64,000 nucleotides of DNA. Origin: Oleispira sp036960605. Its GTDB lineage: Bacteria > Pseudomonadota > Gammaproteobacteria > Pseudomonadales > Oceanobacteraceae. The translations under genes were made by a program, and so were the position numbers. Numbering within the stretch: position 1 is the stretch's first letter; every line of letters starts with the position of its first letter. Positions 54,069 to 62,550 of the stretch are shown piece after piece. The notes under the pieces were generated by a model. The model was given only the letters and a program-made list of their open reading frames with translations, was not told where the DNA came from and did no database searches. The DNA lies in NCBI GenBank assembly GCA_036960605.1, contig JBALXI010000011.1:49805-113804 (forward strand), written 5' to 3'.

Positions 54069-54708
54069 ACATCACCTTAAATAGATCTTAGATTGGAACA
54101 TAACTTAATGCCGGAATGCATACTACGAGTGGCCAATTGCCAGTACGAAATTCAAAACATTGCGTTAAAAATAACATTAACGGATATACGAAAAAAGCAT
54201 TAGTCCGACATCAAGAACGCGCATCTTATTGATTTATAAGCATTTTATCAAGAGCGCAATAAAGCCATTCGCATAAGGATAGCGATTATCAAACTGGCAA
54301 TGGTTATATAATGAGAACTAATTCACAAAAAAGTGACTAGTAAATAGAACAACGTTCACCCTGCAATGGTCTCTCACCGTAGAAAGTAACTCCTTTTTAA
54401 AATCCTAATAAAATAATATGCAACAACATTCTTACTGTATCTTATACTTTATCCACAACACTATAAAACCTACAACAATCGTTAAAACAACATCAAAACT
54501 TAGTGGAATAGTTTAAACAAACAACGTTTAATATTGCTCATAACTAGGACGCAACCGGCATATTTAGAAATACCACAATATTTATTTATATTATTTCTAA
54601 CATGCCGAAAAAAGAACTAAAGCACGACCTTATAAAGCTAGAAACACAGCCTAATTAATAGTGTGTTAAATTGAAAATATTTTATATTTCAGCGTTTTAA
54701 AAAGACCC
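54069..54708. other. Long AT-rich intergenic region
   Basis: About 640 bp with no plausible gene on either strand. It contains upstream regions of both flanking divergent genes. No terminator, repeat or RNA gene was recognised. Confidence 0.65.
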
Positions 54709-54714
54709 GTGAGA

Positions 54715-55473
54715 ATGAATTTAATGATTTTATTTTGTAACTTATTTAGCTCTGCCAAACTTGTCATAGTGCTCTCCCTTCTTATGGCTGAGCTTGCCTA
54801 TGCAGCGACACCGCCAAGAACCATAGTTCTTGGCGTTACTGCTGCCGCCTTGAAAAGCTCACAAGTACAGTTTTCAAAAAGAATCTTTAGCGAGATTTTT
54901 GAAGAACTAAATTATAAGTTGAAGATAGAGGTTTTACCTTCTATTCGCCTTGCTAAGCAAATGGCAACGGGTGACATCGATGGAGAGCTGATTCGTATGT
55001 CAGACTATGGTCATACGCATCCGCATCTAACAAGAGTTGATGAACCCACTTTTGAATTCGCTGTTGCCATTTATAGCCATGACGCACATTTAAACGTGGC
55101 TAGCAGGGAAGACCTCAAAGGCCTAAAAGTTGGCTACAGGCGAGGTGTGAAAGTAGCCGAAAGTGAGTTAATCAAAGTATTCAAGAAAAGTGATCTAGTT
55201 CAATTTACAGATATCCCCCATGCTTTAAAAAAATTATCACTGAAAAGGTTAGACGCCTATGTTGGGGTCGAATTCCTCACCGATGAGTATTTAATAAGGC
55301 AGCCTGATAAAATAGTGTCTAATATCTTCAAAATATTGCAGCTGAAGAAGGAAAGCGCACACCTATTCTTGGGGGCCAACGTCTCTTTTCTTGCCCCGAA
55401 GATCTCTATGGCGCTTAAAAAAATGAAACTCTCTGGTAGGTATGATGAAATTAAACAAACAGGAAAGAAATAA
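54715..55473 (+). CDS. Periplasmic amino-acid-type substrate-binding protein
   Basis: A ~252-residue protein of the SBP_bac_3-like family with a signal peptide (hydrophobic residues 15-32, ending AYA). It has RIFSEIFEELNYKLKIE, GDIDGELIRMSDY and REDLKGLKVGYRRG. There is no permease gene nearby. Proteins of this orphan group in marine gammaproteobacteria are often isolated binding proteins of unknown ligand. Confidence 0.75.
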   Translation: MNLMILFCNLFSSAKLVIVLSLLMAELAYAATPPRTIVLGVTAAALKSSQVQFSKRIFSEIFEELNYKLKIEVLPSIRLAKQMATGDIDGELIRMSDYGHTHPHLTRVDEPTFEFAVAIYSHDAHLNVASREDLKGLKVGYRRGVKVAESELIKVFKKSDLVQFTDIPHALKKLSLKRLDAYVGVEFLTDEYLIRQPDKIVSNIFKILQLKKESAHLFLGANVSFLAPKISMALKKMKLSGRYDEIKQTGKK

Positions 55474-55520
55474 CTAATTATTAATCAAAGCCCAGCACGA
55501 TTGAATTCATAGATAGTATT

Positions 55521-55573
55521 TAACGCCAAACGAAGCAACGTGCTGAGCACGTCCTCGTTTGAGTGGCGGGTTA
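55521..55573. repeat. Imperfect palindrome between the binding protein and hflX
   Basis: TAACGCCAAACGA and TCGTTTGAGTGGCGGGTTA nearly pair and enclose an ACGTGCTGAGCACGT hairpin. The outer TAAC/GTTA ends resemble attC cores. It could be a degenerate attC or a terminator-like repeat shared by the convergent genes. Confidence 0.4.
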
Positions 55574-55632
55574 CAGAAGTCGTTTCGGGGTGATTGCCGA
55601 GACTGCGGCGTTAATACGTTCATTGGGCATAA

Positions 55633-57009
55633 TCACGCATCGCCTACTAGCTTATTCAACCGATCGACCACATCCGCTGAGGCACGAAAGCGGAAAAATG
55701 CACCTTCGGCATCGGCGCGCTCTTCAAGCACATCACACGAACTGAAGATCTCGCCGCGCAACGCCTGTGCCGACCAAGGTAAAAAGAGCTCAGACTCAAT
55801 CAAATTCTTTTGGAAAACCTGCACAATCGACTGATACAAATTCGCTATATCGTCCTCACGGCGCGCGCTAAGCACAATACAGCCTGGATATTTGGCTTCC
55901 AGTTCCGCAGTACGCTCTTCTTCTGCGGCAGCATCAAGCAGATAGTCAATTTTATTGAATACTCGAATGCGCGGCACAACATCGGCACCAATCTCGGCCA
56001 ATACCTTATCGGTGACTGCAAGCTGCGCCTCAAAACCTGGGTCGCCTGCGTCAATAACGTGCAGCAACAGTGATGCGCTAAGCGCTTCGTCCAACGTTGA
56101 CTTAAACGAGGCAACCAGCCCATGGGGTAGATTCTTGATGAAACCCACCGTATCGCTGACCAATACCTTCGGCACACTGGGTGGTATCAAAGTACGTACC
56201 TTAGTATCCAGCGTAGCAAACAACTTATTGGCCACTAAAATTTCTTTGCCAGTCAGCGCACGCATCAAGGTAGACTTACCCGCGTTGGTATAACCAACCA
56301 ACGCCACCTGTGATACTCCAGATTGCTGCAAACGCAGTGCTCGCTGGGTATCGCGCGCCGCTTCCATGGCATCAATTTCTTTTTGCAATTCGGCAATACG
56401 ATCGCGAACTTTTTGACTATCGGTCTGGGCGCGTGACTGACCCGTACCCCGTCCGCCGGTACCGCTACGCTGCCTTCCTGAGGGTCCGTCGCGCTTGGCC
56501 GCTTCACGCAGGCGCGGTGCCATATAAGTTAGGCGCGCAATCTCAACTTGCACCTTGGCGGCGTGTGAGCTGGCGTTGCGATGGAAAATCTCAAGGATGA
56601 CCACTGTGCGATCCATTACCTCGCAATCGATTTCATTTTCTAGATTGAGTGACTGCGACGGCGAGATTTCATGGTCGACTAGAACATACTCTATTGGATT
56701 AGTAGCCGCCTGCGGGTCAGTCCGCAACAACCTAGCCGAGTCGGCTTTGTCACTTTCTAAGAATTGTCGTATTTCCTCACGCTTACCGACGCCCATATAC
56801 GCCGTTGAGTCGAAAGCCGAACGCTTTTGGGTAAATTGACCCACCACCTCGAACCCTAAGGTCTTTGCCAGATCAGCCAATTCGGCCAACGACGACTCGA
56901 ATTCAACATCGCTAACACTGGCTAATTGCACAGCGACGATCAGCGCACGCGGGATATGTTGCTTCTCTTGGCTTGACATCGGGGGGTTTGACATAGGGTG
57001 ACTTCTCAT
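55633..57009 (-). CDS. hflX: GTPase HflX
   Basis: A 458-residue ribosome-associated GTPase. The N-terminal HflX domain (~10-200) contains YMGVGKREEI and a basic Gly/Arg linker (GRQRSGTGGRGTGQSR). The G domain has VGYTNAGKSTLM (G1), DTVGFIKNLP (G3) and NKID (G4). A C-terminal domain follows. HflX splits stalled 70S ribosomes under stress. The hfq-hflX arrangement is not present, so this is probably a second or relocated copy. Its base composition looks more GC-rich than neighbouring genes. Confidence 0.9.
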   Translation of the reverse strand: MRSHPMSNPPMSSQEKQHIPRALIVAVQLASVSDVEFESSLAELADLAKTLGFEVVGQFTQKRSAFDSTAYMGVGKREEIRQFLESDKADSARLLRTDPQAATNPIEYVLVDHEISPSQSLNLENEIDCEVMDRTVVILEIFHRNASSHAAKVQVEIARLTYMAPRLREAAKRDGPSGRQRSGTGGRGTGQSRAQTDSQKVRDRIAELQKEIDAMEAARDTQRALRLQQSGVSQVALVGYTNAGKSTLMRALTGKEILVANKLFATLDTKVRTLIPPSVPKVLVSDTVGFIKNLPHGLVASFKSTLDEALSASLLLHVIDAGDPGFEAQLAVTDKVLAEIGADVVPRIRVFNKIDYLLDAAAEEERTAELEAKYPGCIVLSARREDDIANLYQSIVQVFQKNLIESELFLPWSAQALRGEIFSSCDVLEERADAEGAFFRFRASADVVDRLNKLVGDA

Positions 57010-57171
57010 GAAATAGGGGCGCAGACTTTTAAAAATAGCGTCATACGGAGTGCATTGTACACGGCATCTAGTGCGAGTACCTAAGAGTAGGCGCTATAAC
57101 CCTGAAGCAGAAGGCTCCCCCAATAAAGTAGACGCCTATTTTTTCCGCTTGATGTGCCTATTATGCTTGTA

Positions 57172-57369
57172 TTAAAACGCCTCATCTTCGCTATAAACAC
57201 TAACTGAAAGCTCACCATTAACACTTTCTGTTATCAAGAAACTTATAGGCTTACAACATACTTGGCAATCTTCAATATACGGCTGTTCCAAGTCTGATGA
57301 ATCAATTAGAACGTTAATTGTCTCACCACAATAAGGACACTCAATAGATTTTTCAGTTAACGTGTTCAA
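57172..57369 (-). CDS. CPXCG cysteine-rich small protein
   Basis: A 65-residue protein with two Cys pairs (CPYCG and CQVCC), a probable zinc ribbon. The start is TTG with AGGAGGTC eight bases upstream, a very strong site. The family is common in gammaproteobacteria with unknown function. It lies at the left edge of the cassette array and has no attC upstream that is complete, so it is taken as flanking chromosome. Confidence 0.85.
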   Translation of the reverse strand: MNTLTEKSIECPYCGETINVLIDSSDLEQPYIEDCQVCCKPISFLITESVNGELSVSVYSEDEAF

Positions 57370-57395
57370 TGACTACGACCTCCTGGACTTGCTTT

Positions 57396-57402
57396 GTTAG
57401 AC
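57396..57402 (-). other. Distal inverse-core attC remnant
   Basis: GTCTAAC (minus strand) matches the RYYYAAC inverse core and directly follows the extended frame of the last cassette gene. No matching GTTRRRY core is seen before the CPXCG gene, so this looks like the truncated attC at the outer end of the array. Confidence 0.55.
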
Positions 57403-57404
57403 TA

Positions 57405-58022
57405 TTAATCTGAACGCTGCCCGAACCTTAAACGACGCTTAAATATCGGGATAAATGCTAAAATTAGCAGGACAAAGAATACGGCTGTTGCTCCGCTTTT
57501 AGCTATTGTAAATGCATTTACACTATTTACTAAATTTTCTGAAATATTAGGACTATCATGATTCGCTTGTTAACTGTTGGAGCAAGGTTGTATATCTTGG
57601 GTAATCTCATAAGCTTGCACATAGCCCCATGCAGCAAAGATCAAAAGTGAGATTGCAATTACAACGGTAACAATAGGTTGGATTTTAGCTTTGGCACCAT
57701 ATTTATATTTCGTTTTTTTGAATACCTTCTCATCTGGCAATGGATTTTGGCCTAGCTTCATTATTTTGATAGACCGCGGCCCCTCCAAGGCCAGAATTAT
57801 AATAAAAAGTGATAATGGTATGCCAACAAACAGACTATAAAAAATAAGATGTGATCCCGTAATACCCCCAAAATAATAACAATTTGAATTGTTTGAAAAC
57901 TCAGATAACCAGTCAAAGAACCAGAAATCAGTAACTATATAGAGCGGCAATACCCAAAGCGTATGCTTTAAAAGGAAATTGATCCGCTCTTTTTTGGAAT
58001 ATTCAGGTGCGTATTTATTCAT
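57405..58022 (-). pseudogene. Cassette membrane protein interrupted by a premature stop
   Basis: From ATG at 58022 (MNKYAPEYSKKERINF) the frame encodes a ~150-residue protein with three membrane helices and stops at a TAA at 57570. The same frame continues after that stop for about 54 codons to TAA at 57405. It adds a clear membrane helix (GATAVFFVLLILAFIPIF) and a basic tail and ends next to the distal RYYYAAC core, where a cassette gene should end. A nonsense change or sequencing error at 57570 is the simplest reading. No known family is recognised. Confidence 0.6.
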
Positions 58023-58095
58023 AGGTAGACAGTTAACTCTCGCATTTTCGGCGATTATACAGTGAGGTACTAGCAAAAAAGAGAGCAAGCATTTA

Positions 58096-58605
58096 TCAAT
58101 AAATGGAGTTTAATAATGTATGAATCTCTTTTTCAGAAACACCTTGAAAAAAGGAAACTGTCACGTAATTATTATCTGCACTGTTATACACAACATCACC
58201 TAAAACAATTGAAGCACCCCCCTCCAAAGACATAAAGTGGTATTTTCCATCAACAGATGCAAAGAAGCTAAACTCAAATGGTGTAAAATTACTTCTATAT
58301 TTTTTTTCTAATTGAGAATAATGAAATCTTAATGCTTCTTCTAGTTCTTTGTATGATCCGAATTTAGTATAAAAAGTGATACCAACAACCTTACTACTTA
58401 CACCTTTATGCACTAAGGTTTCTCGATTATCTACATCACCTTTCCTCAAAGGATATTCAGAATCTAGAGAGAATATTTTTATTGCATTCTCATGAGAGAT
58501 AGGGAGTTCAAACTCAAGTTCGTTGTAAATAATAGTGGCTAGCGCCTTATCAACAACCATTAAATTTAGAATAATAAAAATAGAACTTAGTAATGTTTTT
58601 TTCAT
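58096..58605 (-). CDS. Cassette protein, exported hypothetical
   Basis: A 169-residue protein with signal peptide MKKTLLSSIFIILNLMVVDKALA, so probably periplasmic. The mature part is mixed alpha/beta with no recognised motif. It is followed within 75 bp by the next cassette gene. The spacer between them has only weak attC-like ends (GTTAAC near 58031 and ATAAATGC near 58090), so the two genes may share one cassette. Confidence 0.7.
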   Translation of the reverse strand: MKKTLLSSIFIILNLMVVDKALATIIYNELEFELPISHENAIKIFSLDSEYPLRKGDVDNRETLVHKGVSSKVVGITFYTKFGSYKELEEALRFHYSQLEKKYRSNFTPFEFSFFASVDGKYHFMSLEGGASIVLGDVVYNSADNNYVTVSFFQGVSEKEIHTLLNSIY

Positions 58606-58653
58606 TTATTCACAGCCACTTTCATGTACAAAACTTAAGATGGTATTATAGCC

Positions 58654-58716
58654 AAATAACGCCGCAATAACGCCGCAATAACGCAATATAAGTCCGAGTT
58701 CATAGTATTGTTATGC
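58654..58716 (-). other. attC site I (63 bp) with duplicated core
   Basis: Inverse core GCATAAC follows the DUF3592 gene's stop. The core end carries GCGTTATT repeated three times at an 11-bp period (GCGGCGTTATT), an unusual core duplication. Confidence 0.7.
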
Positions 58717-59412
58717 TTACCCAACTACTTCGGGTAAAAAGAGAACATCAAGATGATGCTTTTTAAGTTTATTTTTATCCACATAAACAGTGAGATACTC
58801 CGTCTTAATATAGTCGGTTGGATCAAACCATAGATTCTTACTTTTATATATAAACAACTTGTTTGATTCTGGGTCTAACCATTCAGCAACGATCCGATAT
58901 GGATTACGCCCATTAACCTCCACCGATTCATTAAGTTCAACCTTAGAAAACTTAGCTTCAACCTCAAGTCCATGCATCATAAGGTATGCCCCATTCTTAT
59001 TTTGTAGAATGCGATACACTAGAAGCCCAAATCCAATCACCGAAAATATTGAACCTAACGTAGCCAGTATTATTGAATCTCCCCAAAGAGAAAAGAAACC
59101 ATTAATTGTTGCTTCATTTGGATTTGAGGCTAAATACAGAACCTCCACATGCTCTCCTGCATAATAGGACGCTGGGTTACTAGAACCTGACGTAAACTCA
59201 TAATCCGTTCCATCTGAACTAGAGAAACGGACGACAGGCGCATACGTATAAGAACCCTCATATACTAACTCGATCATTTCGATTACTTCACCAGTCCCTG
59301 ATACAGAAGCGTCAATAAAACTTGAAGTGCTCTTGGATAAAAAAGCTGCTCCACTTATCAAAGCTATACCGATCATAAGGAATAATATTTTTATTATTGA
59401 CATTGGATTCAT
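58717..59412 (-). CDS. Cassette protein, DUF3592 membrane protein
   Basis: A ~231-residue membrane protein starting MNPMSIIKILFLMIG, with AAGGAAG upstream. The open frame extends further but through the previous attC. It has two membrane helices (~8-28 and ~110-135), separated by a beta-rich external domain (YAPVVRFSSSDGTDYEF). This layout, including SNPASYYAGEHVEVLYL, is typical of DUF3592. A C-terminal beta-rich cytoplasmic part follows. Function unknown. Confidence 0.82.
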   Translation of the reverse strand: MNPMSIIKILFLMIGIALISGAAFLSKSTSSFIDASVSGTGEVIEMIELVYEGSYTYAPVVRFSSSDGTDYEFTSGSSNPASYYAGEHVEVLYLASNPNEATINGFFSLWGDSIILATLGSIFSVIGFGLLVYRILQNKNGAYLMMHGLEVEAKFSKVELNESVEVNGRNPYRIVAEWLDPESNKLFIYKSKNLWFDPTDYIKTEYLTVYVDKNKLKKHHLDVLFLPEVVG

Positions 59413-59464
59413 TTCAACTTCCTTAGTATGAGTTATATTATTTGTAACGATTTTCCAGATCTCT

Positions 59465-59521
59465 AGCATACGCCGTGCGCACGACCGTAAACGGAGGTCA
59501 GTTTGCCGCACCTTGTTATGA
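59465..59521 (-). other. attC site H (57 bp)
   Basis: The TCATAAC inverse core overlaps the GNAT gene's stop codon. GGCGTATGC forms the other end. Inner arms ACTGACCTCCGT and ACGG... are partly complementary. It is the short attC class, similar to site D. Confidence 0.7.
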
Positions 59522-59956
59522 GTTGATACGCTTAGCATAGAACCCCATTGTATCCTTGAAATTGAATCCCTGTTTTTTGTAAAACTTAGATGCTGGGATT
59601 TCTATATCAGTAGTCAAATAGATGCTATTTACATTCATGCTCTTTAAATTGCCTTCTAGACTTTCAAGTAATTTATGACCAAGACCTGAGCCCTGCCTTT
59701 TAGTATCTATACACATTTCTCGAAGATAAAACATATCTCCGAAGTGAAAAGGCTCAACATTACCTAGAGCAAACCCCATAAGATCTTCACTCTCAAGTAA
59801 AACACCTACAAAGCCCTTAGATTCGAAGAAATGATTCAATCTTTTGAAAGCATCTTCTTCTGTCCAAGGTTCATTCCAAGGTTCTGTTGAAAAAACATGA
59901 GAAAATAGCTGTGCACAATTTCTAATGTCACTCTCTGTGATAAGCCTAAATTTCAT
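59516..59956 (-). CDS. Cassette GNAT N-acetyltransferase
   Basis: A 146-residue acetyltransferase of the GNAT fold. The acetyl-CoA-binding motif A reads RQGSGLGHKLLESL (~88-101), preceded by LREMCIDTK, and the C-terminal FYKKQGFNFKDT matches motif B. The EPWNEPWT segment near residue 26 occurs in GNATs related to aminoglycoside acetyltransferases, but this is not evidence of drug resistance. ATG is 13 bp after the core of the preceding attC. Confidence 0.88.
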   Translation of the reverse strand: MKFRLITESDIRNCAQLFSHVFSTEPWNEPWTEEDAFKRLNHFFESKGFVGVLLESEDLMGFALGNVEPFHFGDMFYLREMCIDTKRQGSGLGHKLLESLEGNLKSMNVNSIYLTTDIEIPASKFYKKQGFNFKDTMGFYAKRINS

Positions 59957-59968
59957 TTCATAAATACC

Positions 59969-60074
59969 TCATAACGCTTTTATTGTGGAGCGGTGAAACG
60001 TAGCTAAGAACGAGCAAAGTTTAACCATCCTAGCACCGCAGGTGCGTACACCAAACTTTCATTAAATGCATTAT
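59969..60074 (-). other. attC site G (106 bp)
   Basis: The inverse end ATAATGC and core end GCGTTATGA bracket a palindrome with a CACCTGCGGTGC hairpin and CGTTCTTAGCTACGTT. It shares segments with sites C and F (the 100-bp class). Confidence 0.72.
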
Positions 60075-60338
60075 TCAAGGACAAGATCCATTCGCTTTTC
60101 CTTGGCTTATTTTACATATAGTTTTAAGTTTTTTTTCAACGATAAAAGATGTATTCGTAGCCTGATAAAAGTACGTAACAAAGGTCTTATCTTTAACAGT
60201 AAGTTCAGTTACCTGAGTTGCATTACCTTCAATTTCATATAGTTTATCTTCAGAATCACCAACACTCATATTTATAGAGCTAGATAAACAGAAGCTTGAT
60301 ATAACGACAAAAAATACAAAAGTAATAGTTCTATTCAT
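60075..60338 (-). CDS. Cassette protein, exported hypothetical
   Basis: An 87-residue protein starting MNRTITFVFFVVISSFCLSS, an N-terminal signal or membrane anchor. The open frame continues upstream into the previous attC, so MNRTIT is chosen. The mature part is short and beta-rich with two late cysteines. No family is recognised. Confidence 0.65.
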   Translation of the reverse strand: MNRTITFVFFVVISSFCLSSSINMSVGDSEDKLYEIEGNATQVTELTVKDKTFVTYFYQATNTSFIVEKKLKTICKISQGKANGSCP

Positions 60339-60346
60339 ACAAATCC

Positions 60347-60448
60347 ATTTAACGTACGCATATGGGGCAATTGAAACGCATAGAGGAACGAACAAAGTGT
60401 AAGCCGCCCCAGTAGCCGAAGGCTGCGATCATCATGCGTTTGTTATAC
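60347..60448 (-). other. attC site F (102 bp)
   Basis: The core end GTTAAAT matches GTTRRRY exactly; the inverse end is GTATAAC. A GCAGCCTTCGGCTAC hairpin is central, and CGTTCGTTCCTC is shared with site C. Confidence 0.78.
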
Positions 60449-60450
60449 AT

Positions 60451-60882
60451 TTAGTTAATCTCATCATCACATAGGAATGGCTGATCTGTGGCGTTGGGGT
60501 TATCAACCTTACTACCCGTATATACAACAGGGTTAAAACATTCACTAGTGCTATAAGAGTTAATACATCCATTATTATCTGATGCATCACAATATGTATA
60601 AAGTATAAATAACTCACGCCCATTAAAAGCAACAACTTCTCTTATATGGCCGAATAAAACAACAGAGGCTACATGCCTTGAGTAAAAAGGCTTGTATTGA
60701 TAAAAAGCATCCAAAACACATTGATCTTTATCGAATATATGATCAGGGTCTATGCCGCAGACAATAGCCGTATCACCAGCTATAACTCGTGCCATTTCAT
60801 AAACATCCTTTTCATGCTGTTCAGCTTTACCGCCACAAGAAATTAAGAGCTGAGCAAGAAACAATATAATCCACTTTTTCAT
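60451..60882 (-). CDS. Cassette lipoprotein, hypothetical
   Basis: A ~143-residue protein with lipoprotein signal MKKWIILFLAQLLISCGG (lipobox LISC). The mature part has six or more cysteines, for example YCDASDNNGCINSYS, suggesting disulfides. The start is MKKWII; the upstream MALYNYRYS part is attC-derived. No family is recognised. Confidence 0.72.
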   Translation of the reverse strand: MKKWIILFLAQLLISCGGKAEQHEKDVYEMARVIAGDTAIVCGIDPDHIFDKDQCVLDAFYQYKPFYSRHVASVVLFGHIREVVAFNGRELFILYTYCDASDNNGCINSYSTSECFNPVVYTGSKVDNPNATDQPFLCDDEIN

Positions 60883-60897
60883 TGAATACCTATAATT

Positions 60898-60972
60898 GTA
60901 TAACGCCAATATTGTGGGGCACTGAAAGCGTCCTAGTCCCGAAGGGACGATACCAATGCCTTATTATAAGGC
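60898..60972 (-). other. attC site E (about 75 bp)
   Basis: Core end GGCGTTATAC and a ATGCCTTATAATAAGGCAT palindrome at the inverse end. A GTCCCTTCGGGAC hairpin is central. The inverse core is the most degenerate of the set. Confidence 0.62.
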
Positions 60973-60975
60973 ATA

Positions 60976-61332
60976 TCAATTTAACTTCGAAATTTTATCT
61001 TTTAAAAACAGTATTACTTTTTTCAGTAGTATCGGTATGTAGAACCACCAAAGTGAACCGAAAACACCTGCATATATAGCAGGTAACCAGTAATTATTAA
61101 TATCTCGAAATATATTGTAGTTACCACTCTCATCAATGGAACTTAAAATCCAATTTCCATCAAATAAATAGCCACTAAGAATCCAACCTAAAGATATAGG
61201 AAAATCTAAAGGGATAAAAAACAACCAAGCATTAACTGCAACAGAATCAGTAGATGTCGCAATCACGTATGCTATGAAGATGACAAAACATAGGTGAGAA
61301 TACCCGAAAACATATGAAATCGTTTTAATCAT
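60976..61332 (-). CDS. Cassette membrane protein, three helices
   Basis: A 118-residue protein starting MIKTISYVFGYSHLCF with three predicted membrane helices (~10-27, ~34-55, ~85-110) and a lysine-rich C-terminus. It shares the MIKT start and layout with the cassette gene at 63066-63314, so the two may be distant relatives. Function unknown. Confidence 0.72.
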   Translation of the reverse strand: MIKTISYVFGYSHLCFVIFIAYVIATSTDSVAVNAWLFFIPLDFPISLGWILSGYLFDGNWILSSIDESGNYNIFRDINNYWLPAIYAGVFGSLWWFYIPILLKKVILFLKDKISKLN

Positions 61333-61335
61333 AAT

Positions 61336-61386
61336 GCCTTACGCCGCCCGCAGTTTACTGCGTCCCTCTGACTGGCTTTGTTAGTT
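61336..61386 (-). other. attC site D (51 bp)
   Basis: Inverse end AACTAAC and core end GGCGTAAGGC. It is the short class; the central CGCAGTAAACTGCG hairpin is a perfect 5-bp stem. Confidence 0.72.
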
Positions 61387-62055
61387 TCAAACGAATTCAA
61401 TAACAAAAGATAATCCTTGTTTGTGTTCATTAAATTTAATCTTTGGCAAAGAGGTATAATTATCAGCCTCTTCTAGAAATAGTGCAGATAATTCTAAACC
61501 ATAAATCTTGACTACAATGCCAACGGCTTTACCATTAAATAGTAAAGGCGCAACCTCAACTGTTTCTGCAGTTTGAAACTCATCACCTTTCTTCGAACTA
61601 ATTCGATAATGTACATGGTGAAGTATCTTTTTTTTCGAAAAGACGAGTTCTGATAACCTCTCGATCGGAATTTCAGGCTTTTCACTATGAAACCCTGATA
61701 ACCCAATATAAGTCTTTAATATCCATCTAGAAAATCGATCGGCATTAATTTTCTTTCGATGTATTGAAAATTTGAGTGCGTTAGACTTAGATCTTTTCAA
61801 ACTTAGGTCATTTGCATATTTCAGGGCATTGGCAAAGTTTATTGCTTCTTGATCATACTCTGACAGCATTGAATTATGTGTTTGACATAAAGACTTTGTC
61901 ACAAGCCTTTCAATTCCAGTTTCCTTCTCTTCTCCATTAAGAAAGGGAAACCCCGTAACTTTAACCGTATTCCCAGAGAATAGGCCCTTAGATACATAGT
62001 GCTCTCTAGACTGTATGTTGTCACAAGGTGAGACTTTACTGGCCCAGCATTTCAT
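61387..62055 (-). CDS. Cassette HNH-like/zinc-finger protein
   Basis: A 222-residue protein. The N-terminal part resembles HNH-type treble-clef nucleases: CWASKVSPC, then SREHYVSKGLFS, then LCQTHNSMLSEYD, giving a plausible Cys/His metal set with an E-H and H-N pair. The remaining ~150 residues form a mixed domain without a recognised family. HNH-like proteins are common integron cassette cargo. Nuclease activity is a hypothesis. There is no signal peptide. Confidence 0.65.
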   Translation of the reverse strand: MKCWASKVSPCDNIQSREHYVSKGLFSGNTVKVTGFPFLNGEEKETGIERLVTKSLCQTHNSMLSEYDQEAINFANALKYANDLSLKRSKSNALKFSIHRKKINADRFSRWILKTYIGLSGFHSEKPEIPIERLSELVFSKKKILHHVHYRISSKKGDEFQTAETVEVAPLLFNGKAVGIVVKIYGLELSALFLEEADNYTSLPKIKFNEHKQGLSFVIEFV

Positions 62056-62067
62056 CCTTAATCCTCA

Positions 62068-62166
62068 AACTAACGCTTTTGTTGTGGGGCGGTGCAACGT
62101 AGTGAGGAACGAACGGAGAGTAACCGTCCCAGCACCGTAGGTGCGAACACCAACTGTTTGTTAGGG
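62068..62166 (-). other. attC site C (99 bp)
   Basis: The inverse end CCCTAAC contains the stop codon of the upstream cassette gene. Core end GCGTTAGTT. A CACCTACGGTGC hairpin and CGTTCGTTCCTC match sites F and G. Confidence 0.8.
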
Positions 62167-62544
62167 CTTTTTGACGACGATTAAATCACCATCGACAAAT
62201 CCAATCCCAATCCCTTCCGCACGCTGTAAAACCAGCGCCCCTTTTTCATTTGATTTCATATAGTCAATTAACAGTGTCTGCATGTTATCTAAGCAGATTT
62301 CCCACTGAAGCCCTGAATATTTCTCTGGTATTGATATAGCTCGTCTATTGGGCTCAAATATTTCATCACATGCCCAGTCCTGATCATCCTCATCAAAGGA
62401 TGCAGTTCCAACTAACTCGATACTAAAGTCACCACAGTTTTCAATTAAGTTAAACGAAAACCCTTCTATACACTCAGGTAATTCCTTTGATAAGGATTCG
62501 TTGACCCATTTGTAAAACGTACTTTCAAAATTACGATGAAACAT
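62161..62544 (-). CDS. Cassette protein, soluble hypothetical
   Basis: A ~127-residue acidic soluble protein starting MFHRNFESTFYKWVNESL. An open frame extends 56 codons further but reads through the preceding attC, so MFHRNF is chosen. Late YSGLQWEICLDNMQT and LVLQRAEGIGIGFVDGDL recall Imm or SMI1-like immunity folds, without a clear match. No signal or membrane helix. Confidence 0.7.
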   Translation of the reverse strand: MFHRNFESTFYKWVNESLSKELPECIEGFSFNLIENCGDFSIELVGTASFDEDDQDWACDEIFEPNRRAISIPEKYSGLQWEICLDNMQTLLIDYMKSNEKGALVLQRAEGIGIGFVDGDLIVVKKP

Positions 62545-62550
62545 ACTGAG

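Noticed and set aside
55559..56839. Several plus-strand frames of 60-112 codons opposite hflX
   Set aside because: They are antisense shadows of a convincing GTPase with no ribosome sites or recognisable domains.
59516..59956. GNAT cassette as an aminoglycoside resistance gene
   Set aside because: Only general GNAT motifs are visible; nothing supports drug specificity.
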